Positions 1 through 5,082 of a DNA stretch of 5,190 nt are shown here, one piece after another; position 1 is the first letter of the stretch; the number at the start of each line of letters is the position of its first letter. The stretch spans positions 1-5,190 of the forward strand of contig JAGAAE010000124.1 of NCBI GenBank assembly GCA_017615405.1. The letters are read 5' to 3'. Both the position numbers and the translations under genes were made by a program. The notes under the pieces are model-generated. The model had not been told where the DNA came from. It saw only the letters and a program-made list of their open reading frames with translations, and did not search any database. This DNA is from Clostridia bacterium (lineage in GTDB: Bacteria > Bacillota > Clostridia > Oscillospirales > Acutalibacteraceae).

Positions 1-4
1 CCAT
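1..4 (-). CDS. First codon of a leftward gene cut by the window edge
   Basis: Read on the minus strand, an ATG lies at positions 4-2, nine bases after an AGAGAGG ribosome binding site (20-14) and downstream of a good extended -10 promoter (66-38). Only one codon is inside the window, so nothing can be said of the product. The call depends on this spacing and on the absence of any other use for the signals; the true reading frame could not be checked. Confidence 0.45.
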
Positions 5-13
5 CTCGCGTTA

Positions 14-66
14 CCTCTCTGTATTTTACATGATTATATAATAACACCGTAAGAGAAAAAAATCAA
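14..66 (-). promoter_or_regulatory. Minus-strand promoter and ribosome binding site for the leftward gene
   Basis: On the minus strand there is a -35 box TTGATT (66-61), a 17-base spacer and a -10 box TATTAT (43-38) preceded by TG plus one base (TGTTATTAT), an extended -10 as is common in Bacillota. Transcription should start near 31. AGAGAGG (20-14) follows as the ribosome binding site, nine bases before the ATG at 4-2. The leader is therefore short. This gene diverges from the tRNA unit, whose promoter begins at 141. Confidence 0.6.
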
Positions 67-140
67 TACACATTACGACAAAAGCATTCAAAAAATTCAT
101 TCGGACGGGAATAAAGTCAAAAATATACTTTTTAAACATC

Positions 141-169
141 TTTACAAACACATTTGTTTGTCGTATAAT
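141..169 (+). promoter_or_regulatory. Promoter of the tRNA-Ala gene
   Basis: The -35 box is TTTACA (141-146), five of six consensus bases. After a 17-base spacer comes a perfect -10 box TATAAT (164-169). Transcription should start about 176, some 16 bases before the mature tRNA at 192. The spacer region carries a short inverted repeat, ACAAAC (144-149) and GTTTGT (156-161), which overlaps the -35 box; it may be chance in AT-rich DNA or an operator. Confidence 0.85.
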
Positions 170-191
170 AGCAATGTTCTCAAAAAAGCTT

Positions 192-268
192 GGGGCTTTA
201 GCGAAGTTGGCTATCGCGCTACACTGGCAGTGTAGAGATCACCGGTTCGAATCCGGTAAGCTCCACCA
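192..268 (+). tRNA. tRNA-Ala with anticodon GGC, CCA encoded
   Basis: The full cloverleaf can be drawn. The acceptor stem pairs 192-198 with 258-264 and includes a G-U wobble at the third pair (G194 with U262), the classic alanine identity element. The D stem is GCGA (201-204) with TCGC (214-217). The anticodon stem is CTACA (219-223) with TGTAG (231-235) around the loop CTGGCAG, giving anticodon GGC at 226-228, which reads GCC. The T stem is ACCGG with CCGGT around TTCGAAT (246-252). The discriminator base is A265 and CCA follows at 266-268. It has its own promoter and terminator, so it is a single-gene unit. Confidence 0.97.
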
Positions 269-270
269 AC

Positions 271-311
271 AAAAAAGCATCTTTTGTCTACCGACAAAGG
301 GTGCTTTTTTT
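271..311 (+). terminator. Intrinsic terminator of the tRNA-Ala unit
   Basis: A 12-bp stem with some G-U pairs joins 277-288 (GCATCTTTTGTC) to 293-304 (GACAAAGGGTGC) around the four-base loop TACC, and is followed by a run of seven T at 305-311. A-tracts before the stem can pair with the T run, so it may also work on the minus strand. It starts only three bases after the encoded CCA. Confidence 0.9.
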
Positions 312-315
312 GAAC

Positions 316-490
316 GATGTGTTCCGCTTGCACGGAACGTGATGCACACTTCGTGCGTGATGTATGGCTCCGCCAAGTGATGTGTGCCTTCGGCACGATA
401 GGCGGAACACATCACATCACTGCCGCTGGAAGCGGCTACATCGCTATGCCGCAGGCATAACATCACTTGCGCCGCAGGCGCATACATCAC
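316..490. repeat. Array of short hairpins with a linker that inverts in the middle
   Basis: Seven small hairpins follow one another, each with a 4-6 bp stem and a loop of about 3-6 bases: 321-338, 344-356, 365-375, 384-396, 422-436, 445-459 and 468-482. The linkers between them are GTGATG(T) in the left half (339, 357, 377) and the reverse complement ACATCAC in the right half (409, 414, 460, 484, and ACATCGC at 438). The ends of the left half are tied by a perfect 12-bp inverted repeat, GATGTGTTCCGC (316-327) with GCGGAACACATC (402-413). The stems differ in sequence but keep their pairing, which suggests selection for, or generation of, structure rather than sequence. No open frame here looks real. 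It could be a palindromic mobile repeat of the MITE type, a structured RNA, or a DNA architectural element; similar intergenic hairpin arrays are, from memory, not rare in gut Clostridia. Confidence 0.8.
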
Positions 491-495
491 TTTTC

Positions 496-523
496 AATCG
501 GGTACCCGCCCGATTTTTCTTTT
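496..523 (+). terminator. Terminator-like hairpin closing the hairpin array
   Basis: AATCGGG (496-502) pairs with CCCGATT (509-515) around a six-base loop, followed by a T-rich tail (514-523). No protein gene lies directly upstream on this strand, so if it works it stops read-through from the tRNA unit or a transcript of the hairpin array. GGGTACCC (500-507) inside it is itself a palindrome. Confidence 0.6.
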
Positions 524-594
524 ATTAACGAAAACACAGCTTTATATAGATATTCGTTATTTTGAATCGGATCGCGAAGTTTATAAATAAAATA

Positions 595-623
595 TCGACT
601 AACGGTTGCATTTATGTTATAAT
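595..623 (+). promoter_or_regulatory. Promoter of the macro-domain operon
   Basis: The -35 box TCGACT (595-600) matches four of six consensus bases. After 17 bases comes a perfect TATAAT (618-623) preceded by TG and one base (TGTTATAAT, 615-623), an extended -10. Transcription should start near 630, giving a leader of about 45 bases to the ATG at 675. The 72 bases before the promoter (523-594) hold only AT-rich sequence and a weak 7-bp inverted repeat (526-532 with 553-559). Confidence 0.75.
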
Positions 624-633
624 ACCATTGTGC

Positions 634-651
634 TTGCGGGTCTGCCTGCAA
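634..651 (+). promoter_or_regulatory. Stem-loop at the 5' end of the macro operon mRNA
   Basis: TTGCGGG (634-640) pairs with CCTGCAA (645-651), seven pairs with one G-U, around the tetraloop TCTG. It begins within a few bases of the predicted transcription start, a position where stem-loops often protect an mRNA from 5'-end decay. No regulatory ligand is suggested; the stem ends 12 bases before the ribosome binding site. Confidence 0.4.
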
Positions 652-674
652 AGTATAAAAAACGGGGGATCAAT

Positions 675-1703
675 ATGCCGCTTAAACTTATAAGGGAAGA
701 TATCACAAATCTTTCTTGCGATGCTATCGTAAACGCTGCCAATTCGACCTTGCTCGGCGGGGGCGGCGTAGACGGTGCCATACATAAAGCCGCGGGACCG
801 GGGCTTTTGAATGAATGTATGACCCTTGGCGGATGCAGTACGGGTCAGGCAAAAATAACAAAGGGCTATGATCTTCCGAGTAAATACGTTATTCACACAG
901 TGGGTCCGGTATGGAGGGGCGGAAACGAAAACGAGGAACAACTACTCAGATCCTGTTATCGCAATTGCCTCGCGATTGCAAAAGAGTATAACTTCGAGAG
1001 CGTCGCTTTTCCGCTGATTTCCTCTGGTGTTTACGGATATCCGAAGGATGAGGCGCTCAAAATCGCCGTTGATGAGATAACGTCATTTCTGTACGAGAAC
1101 GATATGCTTGTCTACGTGGTGATCTTTGACAAGGCATCGTTTAATATCGGCGAAAAACTCTTTGACGACATCGCGTCGTATATTGATGATAGATATGTTG
1201 ACGGGCACTTTGATAATTCAAGGCGGCGGAAAATGAAGGGATGCCTATTTTGCCCGTCTCAGGCATCAGTGCCGCAACCGACTTACGCCGAGGCGCAGCC
1301 CGTCGTCTTTCAGGATACGTGCCGGGAAGAATCTGAGTCTCTTGACGATATACTGAAGCATATAGATGAGAGTTTTTCCGAGATGCTCCTTCGAAAAATC
1401 GATGAAAAAGGAATGACCGATGCCGAGTGTTATAAAAAGGCAAATATCGATCGCAAACTCTTCTCAAAAATACGAAGTGACCGACTGTATAAGCCGAGCA
1501 AAACGACCGCGATCGCCTTTGCGATAGCACTTGAGCTTTCACTTGAAGAAACAAAAGATATGCTGATGAAAGCGGGATTTGCGCTTTCCCATAGCAACAA
1601 ATTCGATATCATTATCGAATACTTTATAAAAAAGAACAACTACAACGTATTTGAGATCAACGAAGCACTGTTTGCGTTTGATCAAAGTTTGTTGGGGGTG
1701 TAG
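675..1703 (+). CDS. Macro-domain ADP-ribose hydrolase (YmdB type) with a C-terminal helix-turn-helix-like domain
   Basis: The 342-residue protein starts with a macro domain (about residues 1-175) close to E. coli YmdB, which deacetylates O-acetyl-ADP-ribose and removes mono-ADP-ribose from proteins. Visible signatures are NAAN (20-23), the glycine-rich [10 protein letters not shown] (28-37) with the likely catalytic Asp33, HTVGPVW (74-80) and the ribose/phosphate loop SSGVYGYP (116-123). A poorly conserved linker with CLFC (190-193) and a Q/P-rich stretch leads to a second domain (about 233-341) that resembles an XRE-type helix-turn-helix: a likely recognition helix at 259-267 and an [14 protein letters not shown] segment like the last helix of such folds. 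Family knowledge says this fusion recurs in Clostridia. ATG 675 is chosen because GGGGG (664-668) sits six bases before it; the longer frame from TTG 606 would start upstream of the -10 box. It is cytoplasmic and heads a two-gene operon. Confidence 0.92.
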   Translation: MPLKLIREDITNLSCDAIVNAANSTLLGGGGVDGAIHKAAGPGLLNECMTLGGCSTGQAKITKGYDLPSKYVIHTVGPVWRGGNENEEQLLRSCYRNCLAIAKEYNFESVAFPLISSGVYGYPKDEALKIAVDEITSFLYENDMLVYVVIFDKASFNIGEKLFDDIASYIDDRYVDGHFDNSRRRKMKGCLFCPSQASVPQPTYAEAQPVVFQDTCREESESLDDILKHIDESFSEMLLRKIDEKGMTDAECYKKANIDRKLFSKIRSDRLYKPSKTTAIAFAIALELSLEETKDMLMKAGFALSHSNKFDIIIEYFIKKNNYNVFEINEALFAFDQSLLGV

Positions 1704-1704
1704 T

Positions 1705-2361
1705 ATGTTATTTCAAAAGAAAAGGATGAGTCAAAGTGAACGACCTATCATGTTCGGGAGATATCCGCAGTCAGCAAATGGCGATGTTAGTCCAATTGAG
1801 TGGATTCTTCTCGGAAAAAAGAAAAAAAGCAGTGTTTTGATAACAAAAGACTGTTTGATCTGCTCCGGTTATTGCGATTATGGAAAAGCACGGGATGATT
1901 TGAAGTATTTAGAATGGAGATATTCTCAAGCAAGAGAAAAATGTTTGGAGTTTTATGAGCAAGCATTTACTAATGAAGAAAGAACCATGATACTTTCAAG
2001 AGAGACTATTAGTGAAGCATCCGGTGATGTTGTAAGAGATAAAGTTTTTCTTTTGTCTGAGGAAGAAGTAAAGGCATATTTTATTGATGACCAAACGCTG
2101 AAGGCATCACCATCAGAATATGCCGCTTCCAAGGGTGCGCGTTTTGGATGGAGTGGTTATGAGTCTTTTACCAGTTGGTGGCTGATGCCTCAGGTTGAAG
2201 GTGGAGAACGAGTTCTCTCTCCAGGCGAGATTGAGTACCCTAATGGACTATTAATATATCCTAAAGCGGTTTTTCATAATGGAGAAATACAATATCATAG
2301 CAGAAACGTATATCATCAAGACTTTACCATACGTCCATGCATTGAGATTTTAACTGAATAA
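1705..2361 (+). CDS. DUF6273 family protein of unknown function
   Basis: The 218-residue protein matches the pattern of DUF6273 from memory: FGRYPQ...PIEWILL near the start (17-36), the strand LITKDCLIC (45-53), a W..S...R..FYEQAFTNEER stretch (71-93), DKVFLLSEEEVKAYF (112-126), SWWLMP (157-162) where relatives have WWLRS, and a closing IRPCIEI (209-215). The family is common in Clostridia, often in secreted or surface proteins, but no function is established. Here there is no signal peptide or membrane segment. The start at ATG 1705 is one base after the macro stop codon, with GGGGG (1694-1698) six bases before it, so translation is probably coupled. Four rows of sequence (1861-2100) count to about 35% G+C, against about 51% for the same length of the VWA gene (2581-2820), which suggests separate origin. 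ATG 1726 is a possible later start. Confidence 0.85.
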   Translation: MLFQKKRMSQSERPIMFGRYPQSANGDVSPIEWILLGKKKKSSVLITKDCLICSGYCDYGKARDDLKYLEWRYSQAREKCLEFYEQAFTNEERTMILSRETISEASGDVVRDKVFLLSEEEVKAYFIDDQTLKASPSEYAASKGARFGWSGYESFTSWWLMPQVEGGERVLSPGEIEYPNGLLIYPKAVFHNGEIQYHSRNVYHQDFTIRPCIEILTE

Positions 2362-2384
2362 ACTAAGGTGTTTGATTCATAATT

Positions 2385-2401
2385 GTCGCTTTCTATGCGA
2401 C
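2385..2401. other. Small stem-loop after the DUF6273 gene
   Basis: GTCGC (2385-2389) and GCGAC (2397-2401) form a 5-bp stem around seven bases, 24 bases after the DUF6273 stop codon. No T run follows, so it is not a convincing terminator; it may stabilise the 3' end of the operon mRNA or be chance. Confidence 0.3.
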
Positions 2402-2422
2402 CTTCGAAATAATTCAATCCGC

Positions 2423-2471
2423 TATAATGTGATCGTAAGGCTTAAAAACCAAACGATCACATTTTAATTTT
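2423..2471 (+). promoter_or_regulatory. TATAAT box fused to an 11-bp inverted repeat, upstream of the VWA gene
   Basis: TATAAT (2423-2428) overlaps the left arm AATGTGATCGT (2426-2436) of a perfect inverted repeat whose right arm is ACGATCACATT (2453-2463). A small inner GG (2439-2440) and CC (2449-2450) can add two pairs. The right arm runs into a T-rich tail (2462-2471). Two readings compete: a terminator for the macro-DUF6273 operon, or a promoter with an operator that a dimeric regulator would occupy. No convincing -35 box lies 15-19 bases upstream and there is no TGn, which weakens the promoter reading. The VWA gene otherwise has no visible promoter. Confidence 0.55.
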
Positions 2472-2476
2472 GGAGG
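2472..2476 (+). promoter_or_regulatory. Ribosome binding site that fixes the VWA start
   Basis: GGAGG lies eight bases before ATG 2485. An in-frame TTG at 2470 overlaps this site and so cannot be the start. Confidence 0.85.
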
Positions 2477-2484
2477 ATTTGAAA

Positions 2485-3135
2485 ATGAAAAAGGTAAAAA
2501 ACAATGTAACGGAACTCGTATTCATTCTTGACAGGAGCGGATCTATGGCAGGGCTTGAAAGCGACACGATAGGCGGATTCAATTCCCTTATCGAAAAGCA
2601 GAAGAAACAGGACGGCGAATGCTTCGTATCTACGGTTATCTTCGATAACGACAGCGAGGTCATACACGACAGGGTGCGGCTTGCCGAAATAAAGCCGATG
2701 ACCGACAAAGAGTATTACGTAAGGGGTTGTACGGCGCTTATCGACGCTATCGGCGGAGCGATAAAGCATATCGCGAATATCCATAAATACGCCCGCCCCG
2801 AGGACGTCCCCGAGCATACTTTATTTGTTATCACGACGGATGGTCAGGAGAATGCCAGCCACAAGTATTCAAGCGACGAAGTCAAGAAAATGGTCGAACG
2901 CCGGAGGGAAAAGTTTGGTTGGGAGTTCTTCTTTATAGGCGCAAATATCGATTCGGTAGAAACCGCGAAAAACTTCGGTATCTCCGAAGACAGAGCGGCT
3001 AATTATCACGCTGATACAGAGGGTACCGCCCATCTTTATAACGCCGTTTCACAGGCCGTTTGTTGTATGCGCGCCTGTGCCCCGATAGAGGCTGGCTGGA
3101 GCGAAGAAATCGACAAGGATTTTGAAAGCAGATAA
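2485..3135 (+). CDS. VWA-domain protein with an intact MIDAS site
   Basis: The 216-residue protein is essentially a single von Willebrand factor A domain. The first strand ELVFILDRSGSM carries the DxSxS metal motif (Asp16, Ser18, Ser20), Thr83 in RGCTALIDAIG supplies the second MIDAS loop, and Asp119 in FVITTDGQEN the third, so it should bind Mg2+ or Mn2+. There is no signal peptide, membrane segment or sortase signal, so it acts in the cytoplasm. Residues 190-204 hold a short Cys cluster (CC at 193-194, Cys198). Intracellular bacterial VWA proteins usually work as metal-dependent binding or assembly partners; TerY of the tellurite-resistance type clusters is an example, and those clusters have been described with macro-domain genes. 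The exact partner is unknown. The gene lies 123 bases after the DUF6273 gene in the same direction and may be transcribed separately. Confidence 0.92.
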   Translation: MKKVKNNVTELVFILDRSGSMAGLESDTIGGFNSLIEKQKKQDGECFVSTVIFDNDSEVIHDRVRLAEIKPMTDKEYYVRGCTALIDAIGGAIKHIANIHKYARPEDVPEHTLFVITTDGQENASHKYSSDEVKKMVERRREKFGWEFFFIGANIDSVETAKNFGISEDRAANYHADTEGTAHLYNAVSQAVCCMRACAPIEAGWSEEIDKDFESR

Positions 3136-3149
3136 TAATCAGTCGGTTC

Positions 3150-3190
3150 TGTTATAATGATATCCATTCGTTCGCGGGTGGATATCATTT
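3150..3190. terminator. 15-bp hairpin with TTCG loop after the VWA gene, overlapping a TGTTATAAT box
   Basis: AATGATATCCATTCG (3156-3170) pairs with CGGGTGGATATCATT (3175-3189), 15 pairs with two G-U, around the tetraloop TTCG. It starts 21 bases after the VWA stop codon, and only a short ATTT follows, so as a terminator it has a strong stem but a weak tail. Its left arm begins inside an extended -10 box TGTTATAAT (3150-3158), for which no -35 box is visible. The same arrangement is found before the VWA gene. It may therefore be a terminator, an operator, or both. Confidence 0.55.
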
Positions 3191-3215
3191 ACTATATCGG
3201 AAGGTCCTTTTAATC

Positions 3216-3244
3216 TTGCTTTTCCCGTTTTATTATGGTAAACT
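3216..3244 (+). promoter_or_regulatory. Probable promoter of the GH123-like gene
   Basis: TTGCTT (3216-3221), a 17-base spacer and TAAACT (3239-3244) preceded by TG plus one base (3236-3238) make a weak but correctly spaced extended -10 promoter. Transcription would start near 3251, leaving about 40 bases to the ATG at 3291. The ribosome binding site is AGGTGA (3280-3285). TATAAA (3244-3249) is a possible alternative -10. Confidence 0.5.
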
Positions 3245-3290
3245 ATAAATGTCTGATCCGGGCATAAATAGTTTGTTGCAGGTGATATGA

Positions 3291-4943
3291 ATGGCATTAA
3301 AAATTCTTTCCTCCCTTGAAAAGTGTTTTTTGGATGAAGGGTTAGATGATAAGCAGGAGTATAACAGCGGCTCTTGCCTTAAAAATGAGCGTTACCATTT
3401 TACGGTTGCTTATTCAATAGGTACCGGGTGTATAGGTAACAAATATCTGACCTTTGATATCGCTTCCGATTTAAAGGAATATATAACGGTTTATAAAATC
3501 GAGCATACGCCCGTTCACATTCCTTGCTATCCAAACGATATGGATGATAATTATCTGAGGACCAAGCCGGGACTTTATCCCGATTTGCTCGTCCCCGTTT
3601 CGGTCGGAGAGCAGTTGGCGTTAAGCATAAATACCGAGTCGCTTTACGTCGAGGTCGACCCGAACGGCAAGGTCGGGGCAGGGGAATATCCGATAACAAT
3701 CACCCTCTTTAATAAAGACGGCACCGAATGGGACTCTGCGACTTTTACTCTTGAAATCATCAATGCGCTTCTGCCGGAGCAGGATCTTATCCACACCGAA
3801 TGGTTTCATTGTGATTGCCTCAGCGAGTACTACGGAACGGATAGTTTCGACGAGCGCCACTGGGCTATAATCGAAAACTTTATCGCAGCTGCCGTAAAGC
3901 GCGGGATCAATATGATCCTGACACCGGTCTTCACACCGCCGCTCGATACAGCCGTCGGAGGAGAGCGAAAAACTACCCAGCTTGTCGGTGTATCGCTTGA
4001 TAACGGGAAATATGCGTTTGATTTCAGCCTCCTTGGCAGATGGGTTGATATGTGCGACCGTTTGGGTGTCAAATACTTTGAGATATCTCATTTGTTCACG
4101 CAGTGGGGAGCGGCGCACGCGCCTAAGGTCATGGCAACGGTCGACGGCGAGTATAAAAAGATATTCGGCTGGGAGACCGATGCCTGCGGCGAGGAATACA
4201 AAGCATTCCTTAATGCCTTTGTTCCGGCTTTTCTTGCCTTTATGCGCTCTAAGAACAACGCCGATAAACGTTGCTGGTTCCACGTTTCGGATGAACCGGG
4301 AAGGAATCATTTGGAACAGTATAAAAAGTCTTATGCCGTAGTGAGTGATCTTTTAAAGAATTATCCTGTCATTGATGCGCTTTCCGACTATGATTTTTAC
4401 AAAGAAGGCATCGTTAAAAACCCCATTCCCGCCAGCGATCATATAACACCGTTTATTGAAAATAACGTCCCTGATTTATGGGTGTATTATTGTTGTGTTG
4501 AGCGCAAAAAAGTTTCTAACCGCTTTCTTTCCATGCCTTCTGCAAGGAATAGGATAATCGGGCTTCAGATGTATAAATATGATATAAAAGGCTTCCTCCA
4601 ATGGGGATATAACTTTTATAAATCACAATATTCATTAAGACCCGTAAATCCGTTTTTGCGTACCGACGGCGAAAATTTCGTCCCTTCGGGCGATACGTTC
4701 CTTGTCTATCCGGCACACGACGGAAAGCCGTATGAATCGCTGAGGTTTTTGGTTTTTGAAGAGGCGCTTCAGGATATGCGCGCAATGAAACTTCTTGAGG
4801 GTATTTGCGGAAAGAAAACGGTCCTCGAAATCATTGAAAAGGGAATAGACCCGATAACCTTTGAAAACTACCCCCATAGCGCCGAATGGTTGTTGGGCAT
4901 CCGCGACCAGATTAACAAGCAAATCAAGAAAAACATTCAGTAA
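3291..4943 (+). CDS. GH123-like glycoside hydrolase (DUF4091), putative beta-N-acetylgalactosaminidase
   Basis: The 550-residue protein has a beta-rich N-terminal region (about 1-160) and a barrel-like catalytic region (about 163-505). The motif WFHVSDEPG (329-337) holds an Asp-Glu pair (334-335) that fits the adjacent acidic pair used by GH123 enzymes in substrate-assisted cleavage of beta-linked GalNAc. The C-terminal part has the block typical of the former DUF4091 family, now called the GH123 catalytic domain: GFLQWGYNFY (434-443), FVPSGDTFLVYP (463-474), then SLRF...EEALQDMRAMKLLE (483-503). There is no signal peptide, so it would act in the cytoplasm on imported sugars. The start at 3291 has AGGTGA five bases upstream; an out-of-frame ATG at 3287 overlaps it. 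It has its own promoter and no transporter or other sugar gene is in view. GalNAc specificity is inferred; many DUF4091 members have not been assayed. Confidence 0.85.
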   Translation: MALKILSSLEKCFLDEGLDDKQEYNSGSCLKNERYHFTVAYSIGTGCIGNKYLTFDIASDLKEYITVYKIEHTPVHIPCYPNDMDDNYLRTKPGLYPDLLVPVSVGEQLALSINTESLYVEVDPNGKVGAGEYPITITLFNKDGTEWDSATFTLEIINALLPEQDLIHTEWFHCDCLSEYYGTDSFDERHWAIIENFIAAAVKRGINMILTPVFTPPLDTAVGGERKTTQLVGVSLDNGKYAFDFSLLGRWVDMCDRLGVKYFEISHLFTQWGAAHAPKVMATVDGEYKKIFGWETDACGEEYKAFLNAFVPAFLAFMRSKNNADKRCWFHVSDEPGRNHLEQYKKSYAVVSDLLKNYPVIDALSDYDFYKEGIVKNPIPASDHITPFIENNVPDLWVYYCCVERKKVSNRFLSMPSARNRIIGLQMYKYDIKGFLQWGYNFYKSQYSLRPVNPFLRTDGENFVPSGDTFLVYPAHDGKPYESLRFLVFEEALQDMRAMKLLEGICGKKTVLEIIEKGIDPITFENYPHSAEWLLGIRDQINKQIKKNIQ

Positions 4944-4956
4944 CCCCGATAATCAA

Positions 4957-4985
4957 GCCCCCGAGGTCAAAACGACTTCGGGGGC
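4957..4985. terminator. GC-rich hairpin between convergent genes, probable terminator
   Basis: GCCCCCGAGGTC (4957-4968) pairs with GACTTCGGGGGC (4974-4985), twelve pairs with one G-U, around AAAAC. It starts 13 bases after the GH123-like stop codon. Neither strand has a proper T run after it, so it may be a terminator that works through the strong stem, or a 3'-end protector shared by both convergent genes. Confidence 0.6.
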
Positions 4986-4990
4986 AAATT

Positions 4991-5013
4991 ATGGCTTATC
5001 AATGATAAACCAT
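4991..5013. repeat. Imperfect palindrome between convergent genes
   Basis: ATGG-C-TTATC (4991-5000) is matched by GATAA-A-CCAT (5004-5013) with one mismatched pair and the loop AAT. It lies five bases from the GC-rich hairpin and could form part of the terminator for the minus-strand gene. No protein-binding role is shown. Confidence 0.35.
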
Positions 5014-5082
5014 GTATGGATGTTTATTTATGCCGGTTCAGTTTGTGTGATTTTCCTTTGCTGTATCTTCCGGTAAACAGTA

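Noticed and set aside
192..268. tRNA 3' end as an attachment site of an integrated element
   Set aside because: No second copy of the tRNA 3' end was found downstream in the window and no integrase gene is present; an att site beyond the window cannot be excluded.
174..380. Plus-strand 68-codon frame over the tRNA gene
   Set aside because: It reads straight through the tRNA and its terminator, so it is not a gene.
211..490. Minus-strand open frames across the tRNA gene and hairpin array (61 and 83 codons)
   Set aside because: They are the antisense of the tRNA (the peptide YRIRTGDLYTASVAR is a familiar false product of antisense tRNA) and of the hairpin repeats; no ribosome binding site and no protein-like composition.
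316..490. CRISPR array
   Set aside because: Units of 18-24 bases with a 7-base linker that inverts, and self-complementary segments between, do not match the repeat-spacer pattern; no cas gene is present.
606..674. TTG start adding 23 residues to the macro protein
   Set aside because: The TTG lies upstream of the -10 box at 618-623 and has no ribosome binding site; the added residues are not part of the macro fold, and ATG 675 has a strong GGGGG site.
3982..4341. 119-codon plus-strand frame inside the glycosidase gene
   Set aside because: It is a shifted frame of the 550-residue protein, which shows clear family motifs through the same stretch.
5002..5076. 24-residue hydrophobic peptide on the plus strand
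   Set aside because: It could make one membrane helix, but there is no ribosome binding site, its start lies within the loop of the palindrome at 4991-5013, and it follows the probable terminator of the upstream gene.
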